A stretch of 64,000 nt of DNA from Flavobacterium sp. CF108 (lineage in GTDB: Bacteria; Bacteroidota; Bacteroidia; Flavobacteriales; Flavobacteriaceae): NCBI RefSeq assembly GCF_900129795.1, contig NZ_FQWW01000002.1, positions 558,001-622,000 on the forward strand, given 5' to 3'. The first letter of the stretch is position 1; each line of letters opens with the position of its first letter. The position numbers were made by a program, and so were the translations under genes. The notes under the pieces are model-generated. The model ran no database searches. It saw only the letters and a list, made by a program, of their open reading frames with translations, and had not been told where the DNA came from. Shown one piece after another: positions 35,276 through 42,678 of the stretch.

Positions 35276-35420
35276 ATTTCATCGGATATATTTACCTTTC
35301 ATCCGAAAAATTTTCTTAATAAAAATAACTGTCATACATTTATAAAACCATAACATTAGTAGGTTAAGTTTATGGTAGATTTGGGGCAAAAAAGGTGGAA
35401 GAGATTCCGCCTTTTTTATT
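35275..35420 (+). ncRNA. Probable small RNA, tandem copy 2 (transcript about 35345-35418)
   Basis: Same unit repeated about 185 bases downstream, again opening with CATTTCATCGG. The box TACATTTA (35335-35342) has one mismatch to TAnnTTTG and the same two-base distance to the conserved stretch AAAACCATAACATTAGTAGG. The terminator stem differs by paired changes (AAGGTGGAA/TTCCGCCTT uses a G-U), so structure is kept. Conservation limited to box plus transcript argues for a functional RNA rather than a simple duplication. Confidence 0.62.
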
Positions 35421-35484
35421 TTCTTTTTTTAGAGAAGAGAAAAGAAAATAGATTATAGAATAAAGATGAGACTTATAGATATAC

Positions 35485-35520
35485 AAAAAAAAGACGAGTA
35501 CCTTTCGGGACTCGTCTTTT
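35485..35520 (-). terminator. Intrinsic terminator of the SOD gene
   Basis: AAGACGAGT and ACTCGTCTT form a stem with CC/GG inside; on the minus strand a T run follows. Confidence 0.8.
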
Positions 35521-35544
35521 CTCTTTATTCTTTGCTCTATCTTC

Positions 35545-36156
35545 TTACTTGTCTAAAGCATATCTTCTAGCAACTTCTGTCCAGTTAATTACACTAAAGA
35601 AAGCTTCAATATAATCTGGTCTTCTGTTTTGGTAGTTTAAGTAGTAAGCATGTTCCCAAACGTCCATTCCTAAGATTGGAGTTCCACCATGACCAGCAAC
35701 TTCCGGCATTAATGGATTATCTTGATTTGGAGTACCTACAACTTCTAATTTTCCTCCTTTAAGCACTGTTAACCAAGCCCATCCTGAACCAAACTGAGTT
35801 GCTCCAGCTTTAGCGAATTTTGCTTTAAATTCTTCGAAAGTTCCAAAAGAATCTTCGATAGCTGCTAATAAATCTCCTGTTGGTAATCCTCCTCCATTTG
35901 GAGACATTACTGTCCAGAATAAATTGTGGTTGTAAAAACCTCCACCATTATTACGAACTGCAGCATTAGATTTATCTAAGTTGATTAAGATATTTTCGAT
36001 TGTTTTTCCCTCTAAATCTGTTCCTGCTATTGCAGCGTTAAGATTTGTAGTGTATGCATTGTGGTGCTTTGTATGGTGGATTTCCATTGTACGCGCATCA
36101 ATATGTGGTTCTAATGCATCATATGCATAAGGTAATTGTGGTAATTCAAAAGCCAT
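35545..36156 (-). CDS. Superoxide dismutase (Mn/Fe type)
   Basis: Converts superoxide to oxygen and hydrogen peroxide. The four metal ligands are His27 (EIHHTKHH), His77 (FYNHNLFW), Asp165 and His169 ([10 protein letters not shown]). The run NGGGFYNHN and GSGWAWL favour manganese or cambialistic use, though metal preference cannot be fixed by eye. Length 203 with no signal peptide suggests a cytosolic enzyme. A -7 box CAAATTTA (reverse of TAAATTTG) lies at 36193-36200, 37 bases upstream of the start, and a terminator follows the gene, so it is monocistronic. Confidence 0.95.
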   Translation of the reverse strand: MAFELPQLPYAYDALEPHIDARTMEIHHTKHHNAYTTNLNAAIAGTDLEGKTIENILINLDKSNAAVRNNGGGFYNHNLFWTVMSPNGGGLPTGDLLAAIEDSFGTFEEFKAKFAKAGATQFGSGWAWLTVLKGGKLEVVGTPNQDNPLMPEVAGHGGTPILGMDVWEHAYYLNYQNRRPDYIEAFFSVINWTEVARRYALDK

Positions 36157-36192
36157 GGTATAAGGATTTTTATGGTTTATAATAATTTATCC

Positions 36193-36200
36193 CAAATTTA
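36193..36200 (-). promoter_or_regulatory. -7 promoter box of the SOD gene
   Basis: On the minus strand it reads TAAATTTG, an exact TAnnTTTG match, 37 bases before the start codon. No TTG at the ideal distance. Confidence 0.5.
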
Positions 36201-36295
36201 GACATTTAACTTTGGAATTGAAAATACTATTTCGTTATAATTCAATTTAATTAATTGATAAATTGATTTTTTAAAACATAAACACCTGAAAATCT

Positions 36296-36922
36296 TTATT
36301 TTCCATTAAAAGTGGTCATGGTATTTTCTAATCCTGCTGTTCCAAAAGACCTAATAATTTCAGCTGAAGTTTCTAAACGTTCTGGTAATTTTGAATTTTC
36401 GTCGTCATTCCATTCTCCCAAAACATAATCTATCTGCTGTCCTTTTTTAAATTGATCGCTGATTCCAAATCTGAATCGGGTATATTGCTGTGTGTTTAAA
36501 ACGAGATTGATGTTTTTTAATCCGTTATGCCCTCCATCGCTTCCTTTTGGTTTGATTCTGATTGTTCCGAATGACAGGTTTAAATCGTCTGTAATTACCA
36601 AAATATTTTCCAGCGGAATATTTTCTTTATCCATCCAGTATTTTACTGCTTTTCCGCTAAGGTTCATGTAAGTATTTGGTTTAAGCAGAAAGAACGTTCT
36701 TCCTTTAAACTTATATTCGGCCAAAGATCCTAGTTTTACGGTTTCAAATGAAAGACTTTCTTTTCTGGCCAAAAAGTCTAATACTTTAAATCCGATATTG
36801 TGTCTTGTGTTTACGTATTCGGCTCCGATATTCCCTAAACCAACGATTAAATATTTCTTCATATTATCTATGTTCTCTTCTTTTTGTGTTGATGAAAACA
36901 GTTTTGTTATCCATTTTATCAT
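36296..36922 (-). CDS. pth: Peptidyl-tRNA hydrolase
   Basis: Releases tRNA from prematurely freed peptidyl-tRNA. The catalytic region is VGLGNIGAEYVNTRHNIGF, with further signatures LLKPNTYMNLSGKAV and ITDDLNLSFGTIRIKPKGSD. The start at 36922 (MIKWITKLFSS) gives 208 residues with a 20-residue extension before MKKYLIVGLGN; starting at that internal Met (36862) is the alternative and closer to the bacterial norm. An open frame extends further upstream, but it runs through dispersed repeats and is not protein-like. Neighbour rplY lies 340 bases upstream on the same strand, a common Bacteroidota pairing. Confidence 0.92.
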   Translation of the reverse strand: MIKWITKLFSSTQKEENIDNMKKYLIVGLGNIGAEYVNTRHNIGFKVLDFLARKESLSFETVKLGSLAEYKFKGRTFFLLKPNTYMNLSGKAVKYWMDKENIPLENILVITDDLNLSFGTIRIKPKGSDGGHNGLKNINLVLNTQQYTRFRFGISDQFKKGQQIDYVLGEWNDDENSKLPERLETSAEIIRSFGTAGLENTMTTFNGK

Positions 36923-37207
36923 GTTTGCAAAAGTAAGATTAATTATTTTTAACCGCAAAGAGCGCAAAGGATTTACGCAAAGATCGCTAAGAATGGCACA
37001 CGGATGACGCGGATGAAACTGGTTTATACTGATTTTTATTTGTATGCACGATATATTGTCATCCTGAGCGAAGTCGAAGGACCACAAGAAGCTCGACATT
37101 CTAAATTCCATGCTTTGCATGGGCTTCGACTTCGCTCAGCCTGACATTTTAATTAACCCCATTTCAAAAACCTTAGAACCTTAGTTTCTCAGCATCTCAG
37201 AACCTTT
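36923..37207. repeat. Composite of dispersed repeats between pth and rplY
   Basis: Three repeat types are stacked here: ACCGCAAAGAGCGCAAAGG at about 36951, CACGGATGACGCGGATGAAAC at about 36998, and a long inverted repeat with TCCTGAGCGAAGTCGAAGGA near 37061 facing GGGCTTCGACTTCGCTCAGC near 37121. The last forms a strong stem. A related GATGACGCGGAT fragment occurs at about 50165. Confidence 0.7.
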
Positions 37208-37244
37208 AAAAAAAAAAGCCCCAATCGTAAGATTGAGGCTTTTT
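37208..37244 (-). terminator. Intrinsic terminator of rplY
   Basis: AAAAAGCC and GGCTTTTT pair, with CAATC/GATTG continuing the stem; a T run follows on the minus strand. Confidence 0.8.
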
Positions 37245-37262
37245 GTATTGAGTTGAAAAAAA

Positions 37263-37874
37263 TTATTTTTTCTTTCCTTTTGCAGGAGCTTTTGCAGCTT
37301 TTGCAGCTTCTTGAGCAGCTTTCATAGCAGCACGAGAAATTCTTACCTGAGCAACAACTGTGTTGTCTGGGTGCATGATTTTGTATTCTGGAGCACCAAC
37401 TTTAGTAACATATAATTTGTTACCCATTTCAAGTGGAGTAATATCAGCTTCAACAAAATCAGGAAGATTTTTAGGTAAAGCTTTTACTTTTAATTTACGA
37501 GTGTTTAAACGTAAAACACCTCCAGCAAGAACACCTTTAGATGTACCAACGATTTTCACAGGAACTTCCATTGTGATTTCTTTATCATCAAATAATTGGA
37601 AGAAGTCAATGTGTAAAATTTTGTCAGATACCGGGTGAACCTGAATGTCTTGCAAAATTGCATTGAATGATTTTCCTTTTCCAAGTTCGATCACAACTGT
37701 GTGAGCGTTTGGAGTGTAAACCAAGTTTTTGAATGCCGCAGCGTCCGCTGAGAAATGTACTGCCTGATTTCCTCCGTATAACACGCAAGGAACCGCTCCA
37801 GCATTACGTAAGGCTTTAGTTGACACTTTGCCCACGCTTTCTCTTTCTGATCCTTTAATTGTAATCGATTTCAT
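37263..37874 (-). CDS. rplY: 50S ribosomal protein L25/Ctc
   Basis: 5S rRNA-binding ribosomal protein of the long (CTC) type. The N-terminal L25 domain (about residues 1-90) opens [20 protein letters not shown] and continues [15 protein letters not shown]. The C-terminal beta domain (95-180) contains [20 protein letters not shown]. The tail is alanine/lysine-rich ([19 protein letters not shown]). Length 203 is typical of Bacteroidota L25. It follows prs with 118 bases between, a standard arrangement of prs, rplY and pth in this phylum. Confidence 0.96.
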   Translation of the reverse strand: MKSITIKGSERESVGKVSTKALRNAGAVPCVLYGGNQAVHFSADAAAFKNLVYTPNAHTVVIELGKGKSFNAILQDIQVHPVSDKILHIDFFQLFDDKEITMEVPVKIVGTSKGVLAGGVLRLNTRKLKVKALPKNLPDFVEADITPLEMGNKLYVTKVGAPEYKIMHPDNTVVAQVRISRAAMKAAQEAAKAAKAPAKGKKK

Positions 37875-37992
37875 TGTAAAAAAATATAGTTATTAATAAA
37901 TATTCTAATTTGCTATAAGCTTTAAGCAATACGCTTTATGCTTTTTTGTAATTGCGAATAGCTTACGGCTTATAGCCTAAAGCTTACTGCTT

Positions 37993-38934
37993 TTACATTA
38001 TAAATTTTCCACTAATGGAATTGTTGTGGTGCACCATGTGCATAACTTCTGCAAAAAGAGGTGCACAACTCACTACTCTAATTTTATTTGATTCTTTCTT
38101 TAACGGGATTGAATCTGTTACGATTAATTCTGTTAATTTCGAATTTTCAATTTTCTCATACGCACCGCCAGATAAAATAGCGTGTGTACAAATTGCTCTT
38201 ACGCTTAGTGCTCCTTTTTCGATCATTAAGTCGGCTGCTTTTGCTAAAGTTCCTCCTGTATCGATCATGTCGTCTACTAAGATTACGTTACGACCTTTTA
38301 CTTCACCAATCAATTCCATAGTGTCGATAACGTTGGCTGCTTTTCTTTGTTTGTAACAGATTACTACATCTGATTCTAAAAACTTAGAGTAAGCATAAGC
38401 TCTTTTTGATCCTCCCATATCTGGAGATGCAATAGTTAAGTTTTCTAACTCTAAACTTTGCACGTAAGGCAAAAAGATTGTAGATGCAAATAAATGATCT
38501 ACTGGTTTTTCAAAGAATCCCTGAATTTGATCTGCGTGCAAATCCATTGTCATGATTCTTGTTGCTCCTGCAGCGGTTAATAGGTTTGCTACTAACTTCG
38601 CCCCAATCGGCACTCTTGGTTTGTCTTTTCTATCTTGTCTTGCCCAACCAAAATAAGGCATAACAGCTGTAATATGTCTTGCTGATGCACGTTTTGCAGC
38701 ATCAATCATTAATAACAATTCCATCAAATTATCTGCCGATGGGAAAGTTGAACACACAATAAAAACACGTAATCCTCTGATTGACTCTTCGTAAGACGGT
38801 TGAAATTCTCCGTCACTATACGTTGACATCGTTACTTTTCCTAACGGAATTCCGTATTGTTCTGCAATTTTTTCTGCAAGATAAACACTTTGTGAACAAG
38901 CAAAAATTTTAGCTTCTGGTTCTAGGTGCGACAT
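37993..38934 (-). CDS. prs: Ribose-phosphate pyrophosphokinase
   Basis: Makes PRPP from ribose-5-phosphate and ATP, feeding nucleotide, His and Trp synthesis. The start at 38934 (MSHLEPEAKIFACSQ) is preferred over an in-frame ATG twelve codons upstream; 313 residues is the family norm. Signatures include PYFGWARQDRKDKPRVPIGA, the MTMDLHADQIQGFF metal/ATP site, and the PRPP loop ILVDDMIDTGGTL. A -7 box is seen 123 bases upstream at 39057-39064. It precedes rplY and pth on the same strand. Confidence 0.96.
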   Translation of the reverse strand: MSHLEPEAKIFACSQSVYLAEKIAEQYGIPLGKVTMSTYSDGEFQPSYEESIRGLRVFIVCSTFPSADNLMELLLMIDAAKRASARHITAVMPYFGWARQDRKDKPRVPIGAKLVANLLTAAGATRIMTMDLHADQIQGFFEKPVDHLFASTIFLPYVQSLELENLTIASPDMGGSKRAYAYSKFLESDVVICYKQRKAANVIDTMELIGEVKGRNVILVDDMIDTGGTLAKAADLMIEKGALSVRAICTHAILSGGAYEKIENSKLTELIVTDSIPLKKESNKIRVVSCAPLFAEVMHMVHHNNSISGKFIM

Positions 38935-39056
38935 TATAATTTGTTGTTTTTGCTCCGCTGCACTCTGCACAATTCGGCTTTATGATTTTCGTAAAGCCAG
39001 ACCTGTATAAATGCCTCGGGTGTAGTTAGTTGTGTGTGCGTCGTTTTAACGAGGTG

Positions 39057-39064
39057 CAAATTTA
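39057..39064 (-). promoter_or_regulatory. -7 promoter box of prs
   Basis: The minus strand reads TAAATTTG, an exact match to TAnnTTTG, giving prs a leader of roughly 115 bases. Confidence 0.45.
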
Positions 39065-39130
39065 TAAAATTTATTGGACACTGAAAGGAAATATTTAAGT
39101 ATTTTTAGTAGATGATTTAATTTTATTTTT

Positions 39131-39138
39131 TACATTTG
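39131..39138 (+). promoter_or_regulatory. -7 promoter box of tRNA-Leu
   Basis: TACATTTG is an exact TAnnTTTG match, 86 bases before the mature tRNA 5' end. No good TTG at the usual distance. Confidence 0.45.
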
Positions 39139-39223
39139 CACCGTGTTAAAGGAATGGACACATTATTGATCTCATTCTATTGCGTTAAAATAACTGATTT
39201 ATCGTTATTTTTTCGTCTGCTAA

Positions 39224-39303
39224 GCCCGGATGGCGGAATTGGTAGACGCGCTGGTCTCAAACACCTGTGGGAAACCGTGCCGGTTCGACTCCGGCTCCGG
39301 GTA
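39224..39303 (+). tRNA. tRNA-Leu (CAA)
   Basis: An 80-base tRNA with acceptor GCCCGGA/TCCGGGT (one G-U), T-arm GCCGG TTCGACT CCGGC and an 11-base extra arm TGGGAAACCGT. The anticodon loop CTCAAAC gives CAA. The anticodon stem CTGGT/ACCTG has a T-T mismatch at its second pair. CCA is not encoded; discriminator A. Confidence 0.93.
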
Positions 39304-39306
39304 CTT

Positions 39307-39344
39307 AAAACCTCTGAAATCAATTGATTTTCAGAGGTTTTTTC
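39307..39344 (+). terminator. Terminator of tRNA-Leu
   Basis: AAAACCTCTGA and TCAGAGGTTTT enclose a second small palindrome; T run follows. Confidence 0.85.
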
Positions 39345-39859
39345 TTTTTAAGGTGATCAAGGGGCCTGGATTCTTTCCATTTTACATAAAAACTTAATGC
39401 TCATAGAAAGAGAATTTACACTCTGAACTATTACCTTTCAAAAAAAGTACTTACTGCAATCTTATTTTCTCTCATTTTAATAATTACCTTTTTCACGGAA
39501 GCAAAAAACAATTTTATCTTTTGAATACGGTTCAAAACTGTACTTTCCTTGTTTATGGCCCAGGACTTGAAAAAAGGGAGAAGAAAGGGCTATAACTCCA
39601 AAAGTGTTTTTTTTTAACTTCTTTGGATTACAGAAATAGGAATTTTAAAAGACCTCCATTTTTTTAAACGTGTCTGATGCATAAGGAATGGGAGCAATTG
39701 TCCGAAATCTTTTCTGCTTTAATTCTTCAAAAAGCAGAAAAATTGAGTGTTCACAGCCCTACCATAGGGAACGCCAAGTATAAATAAAATGAACACAACA
39801 AACAGAAAAAAGAGAACAAAAAAAATAAAAAAAATAAAACAACGTACGGAAAAAATACG

Positions 39860-39867
39860 TACATTTG
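39860..39867 (+). promoter_or_regulatory. Candidate promoter/operator for the toxin-antitoxin operon
   Basis: TACATTTG matches TAnnTTTG and overlaps the inverted repeat ACGTAC ... TACGTAC. It would give an unusually long leader of about 270 bases before the antitoxin start. Confidence 0.4.
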
Positions 39868-40081
39868 CGAGACTGATACGAAACTTAACTCTTTAAAAGA
39901 CTAAAGGGATTCGGAAAAAGTCTAGAATAAAGTCAAGAGAATAACTCATAAAATAAAGAAAAACCGTAAAATAAATTATAAGAGGAGAAAGGACTAAGAT
40001 AAAGACTATTAGAGACAATACTAATAATAAACAATTTTACTTAAATCTTACTAAATCAAAAAATTAAAATTTAAAACAAGA

Positions 40082-40126
40082 AAATCAAATTAAATTAAAT
40101 TAAATCAAGTTAAATCAAATTAAATA
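40082..40126. repeat. Pentanucleotide repeat (AAATT)n before the antitoxin gene
   Basis: Nine consecutive five-base units, mostly AAATT or AAATC with one AAGTT and a final AAATA, end 14 bases before the start codon at 40141. Confidence 0.75.
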
Positions 40127-40140
40127 TAAAATAATATAAT

Positions 40141-40434
40141 ATGTCAACAATCATTAACGACCGAATTGATGTTCGTATCAGTAAAGAACACAAGGAGTTG
40201 ATTAAGTATGCATCAGTCCTGAAAGGGTTTAAAAATGTAACAGAATTTGTTGTTTATTGTATTAACACCGAGGCAAACAAAATCATTAAAGAAAATGAAA
40301 CTGTTTTAAAAACCTACGAGGACAAGAAAATATTCATGGATGCAATTTTAAATCCACCAAAGGCTAATGATAAACTTAAGAGGGCTCAAATGAACCATTT
40401 TAAATTTGTTGAACAAAATGAATCTAAAGATTGA
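40141..40434 (+). CDS. DUF1778 (ribbon-helix-helix) antitoxin
   Basis: A 97-residue antitoxin of the DUF1778/TacA type. The N-terminal NDRIDVRISKEHKELIKYAS is the ribbon-helix-helix DNA-binding part; the C-terminal half (KIFMDAILNPPKANDKLKRA) is the toxin-binding tail seen in this family. It overlaps the GNAT toxin gene by 17 bases, the usual arrangement for co-translated antitoxin-toxin pairs. It should bind the toxin and repress the operon. A pentanucleotide repeat lies directly upstream. Confidence 0.93.
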   Translation: MSTIINDRIDVRISKEHKELIKYASVLKGFKNVTEFVVYCINTEANKIIKENETVLKTYEDKKIFMDAILNPPKANDKLKRAQMNHFKFVEQNESKD

Positions 40435-40951
40435 AGTCCTTACAGAGGATCACGAAAGAAAAAAGTTTAAATGTGGCAAAGAGTTATTAGATAATTATTT
40501 TCACAAACAAGCGGGACAGGATGCCAGAAAAGATTTATCAGTATGTCATGTTTTAACAGACATTAATGCAGATAAAAAAAGAGTATTAGGATTTTTCACA
40601 TTGACAACAAGCTCTATTGGATGGGAAGATTTTCCACCGGAGTTAACCAAAAAAATTCCAAAGTCATATAATATTCCTTTAGCATTATTAGGAAGATTAG
40701 CGGTAGATGAAAGTGAGCAGGGGAAAGGGCTTGGAGAAATTTTATTGTTTGATGCATTAAAAAAATGTTTGGAAGTATCAAAAAACACGATGGCGCTTTA
40801 TGCGGTTATAGTTGATCCATTAAACCAAAAAGCGATTGAATTTTATGAAAGTTATGGCTTTATAATGATTCCAAGTACAGGAAAAATGTTTCTGCCAATT
40901 AAAACGATCCAAGGGTTATTCCCAGAACAAGAATTGGAAGAAGGATTTTAA
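40418..40951 (+). CDS. GNAT-family acetyltransferase toxin
   Basis: A 177-residue GNAT enzyme of the TacT/AtaT/KacT kind, which in characterised cases acetylates the amino group of charged tRNAs and stops translation. The acetyl-CoA-binding motif is LGRLAVDESEQGKGLGEIL (QGKGLG at 101-106), and the conserved tyrosine is Tyr143 in EFYESYGF. The ATG at 40418 is chosen; a TTG four codons upstream is the alternative. Overlaps the antitoxin gene and is followed by a terminator. Which tRNA it targets cannot be told. Confidence 0.92.
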   Translation: MNLKIEVLTEDHERKKFKCGKELLDNYFHKQAGQDARKDLSVCHVLTDINADKKRVLGFFTLTTSSIGWEDFPPELTKKIPKSYNIPLALLGRLAVDESEQGKGLGEILLFDALKKCLEVSKNTMALYAVIVDPLNQKAIEFYESYGFIMIPSTGKMFLPIKTIQGLFPEQELEEGF

Positions 40952-40973
40952 TTCTACAAGAATTACAAAGTTT

Positions 40974-41006
40974 AAAAAGACAGTCTAAAATAGACTGTCT
41001 TTTTTT
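40974..41006. terminator. Terminator of the toxin-antitoxin operon
   Basis: AAAAAGACAGTCTA and TAGACTGTCTTTTT form a 14-pair stem with loop AAA, flanked by A and T runs, so it could serve the convergent gene as well. Confidence 0.85.
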
Positions 41007-41033
41007 ATTTTTATGGCAAATGATTAAATTAAA

Positions 41034-41774
41034 TTAATTTAAATCTTCTATTGAAAAGCGTTTAGAAAAATATGCACGATCAAATTTAGCACCAAGACCA
41101 ATAATAGCTTTTTCTAATTCTATTATTTTATCATGGTTTCTAATAAAATCATAGATTTTTAAATATATATAACCTTCTTCTGCTGTTTCATTTTCACCTG
41201 CTTTTCCAAAATTAATTATAGCATAAACATTTTGAATTAATACTCCGTCAACATTGATCATTTCATCAGCAAAACACACTTTAAGTTTTCCGTCTCCATG
41301 ACTTTCTATCAGTGGATATACACCTAAATGATGTGCTTTACTAATAATAAAGTCATCATCAGTACAAACAAAAAAATTAGGTTCAAGAATTTGTTCATTT
41401 GGATGTACAAATGATAAAAATGTCGTGTTACTATCAATATTGTACTGCGTAATGTATCTAGTTTGAAGATCTTTAATCATATCTATTTTATCATCGATAC
41501 CTAATTTATATTTTTTTAGCAAATCAATATCTGTAGTACACTCAACAAAATACATTAAATGTCTTTCCGGATTAATTAAATTATGATTATATAAAACCAA
41601 CCACTTATCATAAACCCCAAATACAGCAAAGCCTTTATTTTCTCTGCCTTTACGTTCATTAACATTTTGCAACATAGGTTTCATAATATTAAGGTTGAAT
41701 GAAATTTTATCAAAATCATTAGTCCAGCCTATTGTCTTCGTAGGGTCTAAATTATCAATTAAAAGGTGTCTCAT
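41034..41774 (-). CDS. Uncharacterised protein
   Basis: A 246-residue protein that I do not recognise. It is soluble, with no signal peptide or membrane segment. Features: an N-terminal MRHLLIDNLDPTKTIGWTND, aromatic-rich strands (FAVFGVYDKWLVLYNHN), an acidic DDDFIISKAHHLGVYPLIES centre, and a C-terminal charged helix (DFIRNHDKIIELEKAIIGLG). It faces the toxin-antitoxin pair across a shared terminator. Next to it on the other side, 41775-41998 is AT-rich and holds only a CCATATAAG repeat. Probably accessory DNA; function unknown. Confidence 0.7.
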   Translation of the reverse strand: MRHLLIDNLDPTKTIGWTNDFDKISFNLNIMKPMLQNVNERKGRENKGFAVFGVYDKWLVLYNHNLINPERHLMYFVECTTDIDLLKKYKLGIDDKIDMIKDLQTRYITQYNIDSNTTFLSFVHPNEQILEPNFFVCTDDDFIISKAHHLGVYPLIESHGDGKLKVCFADEMINVDGVLIQNVYAIINFGKAGENETAEEGYIYLKIYDFIRNHDKIIELEKAIIGLGAKFDRAYFSKRFSIEDLN

Positions 41775-41932
41775 AGATTATATAATTAGTGTTACGAAAT
41801 TTAAAAAATATTTCTCACAAAAAGAGTTTACTGCTGTCTATGTTTAGTGTCCGAAAATATTTTTATTGTTCGATTTTCTTTATCGTAAGTATAATTATAT
41901 TCTCCAATAACTTTTTTTATGCCTTTTTTAAA

Positions 41933-42006
41933 CCATATAAGTCATATAAGCAAATAAACTTTGCTTTTAAAAGCCCTGTATTTAAATGAACATATCACTT
42001 ATATGG
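41933..42006. repeat. CCATATAAG inverted repeat, copy 2 (overlaps end of osmC-like gene)
   Basis: Left arm CCATATAAGTCATATAAG at 41933-41950; right arm CATATCACTTATATGG at 41991-42006. The stop codon and the last two codons (Thr-Ile) of the OsmC-family gene lie within the right arm. Confidence 0.7.
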
Positions 42007-42466
42007 TGAAAACCTCACAACTCGCCTCATGCAAAACAGGAAAATTGCACGAATTTGCAATAAAGCACAATTGATTTGCTTTAAAATGTAGATCTAAAGC
42101 TAATTCAATTTGGTTTGGATTTGAAATTTTCACCTTCGGATATAATCTAACCTCAACAAAACGTCCGCTCCCGTCTGGAGAAACTTCGAGTGTGGCTTCG
42201 GCATTATCTGAATACTCAAGAACTTCTATTTCGTTTTGAGAGCATACATATAAATAGGACATCATGTGGCAGGAAACCAAACTGCTCAGCAATAAATCTT
42301 CGGGATTGTATAATGAGGGATCACCTTTAAAAGCTTTTGCTGCCGAAACATCTAAAACTGATTTTCCTTCAATTTTAATTTGATGGTTTTTGTTATAAAT
42401 TTTTAAAAATTGATTTTCTTCTTTTTTTGAAGTCCAGTTTAATTCTGCTTTAAAAAGATGTTTCAT
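41999..42466 (-). CDS. OsmC-family peroxiredoxin-like protein
   Basis: A 155-residue member of the OsmC/Ohr family, which reduces organic peroxides. The two reactive cysteines are in LLSSLVSCHMMSYLYVC and FIANSCNFPVLHEA. The start at 42466 (MKHLFKAELNWTSKKEEN) is chosen because it fits the family N-terminus; a longer in-frame start would add 48 residues with no resemblance. The final residues Thr-Ile and the stop are formed by a CCATATAAG-type repeat. It lies downstream of galM but is separated from it by a terminator, so it is not part of the arabinose operon. Confidence 0.9.
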   Translation of the reverse strand: MKHLFKAELNWTSKKEENQFLKIYNKNHQIKIEGKSVLDVSAAKAFKGDPSLYNPEDLLLSSLVSCHMMSYLYVCSQNEIEVLEYSDNAEATLEVSPDGSGRFVEVRLYPKVKISNPNQIELALDLHFKANQLCFIANSCNFPVLHEASCEVFTI

Positions 42467-42610
42467 TTTGTTCTCGTTTACTTTTGCTAAGTTAAATTTT
42501 TTATAAATGAGGAATAAATTAATATCAATAGTTGCAAAGCCAAAACACAATCTTGTCAGAAATGACAAAAATGAACAAAATTCTTTGTCTTTATAAATAA
42601 TTTTATCCAT

Positions 42611-42645
42611 AAAAAAACCTCGAAAACATAACTTTCCGAGGTTTC
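42611..42645 (-). terminator. Terminator at the end of the arabinose operon
   Basis: On the minus strand AAACCTCGGAAAG and CGAGGTTTTTTT form a stem ending in a T run, directly downstream of galM. Confidence 0.75.
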
Positions 42646-42678
42646 TTAGAGAATTAAACTAATAAACAAATTCTAAAA

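Larger units (their letters stand above)
39345..40140. other. Gene-poor accessory stretch upstream of the toxin-antitoxin pair
   Basis: Nearly 800 bases with no credible gene. Visible items: a hairpin TTTTCTGCTTT/AAAGCAGAAAA at 39710-39741; a -7 box TACATTTG at 39860-39867 within a short inverted repeat (ACGTACGG ... TACGTAC); then about 270 very A-rich bases ending in nine imperfect copies of AAATT at 40082-40126. The composition differs from the flanking housekeeping DNA, as expected of an inserted or decayed segment. Confidence 0.5.

Noticed and set aside
36923..37120. Extended N-terminus of peptidyl-tRNA hydrolase
   Set aside because: Reads through dispersed repeats; no homology expected.
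40082..40126. CRISPR-like array
   Set aside because: Units are only five bases with no spacers; it is a simple tandem repeat.
39345..40140. Relic transposase or prophage gene
   Set aside because: No frame with recognisable transposase or integrase motifs was found; left as unassigned.
42467..42610. Extended N-terminus of the OsmC-family protein
   Set aside because: No resemblance to the family and overlaps the galM terminator.
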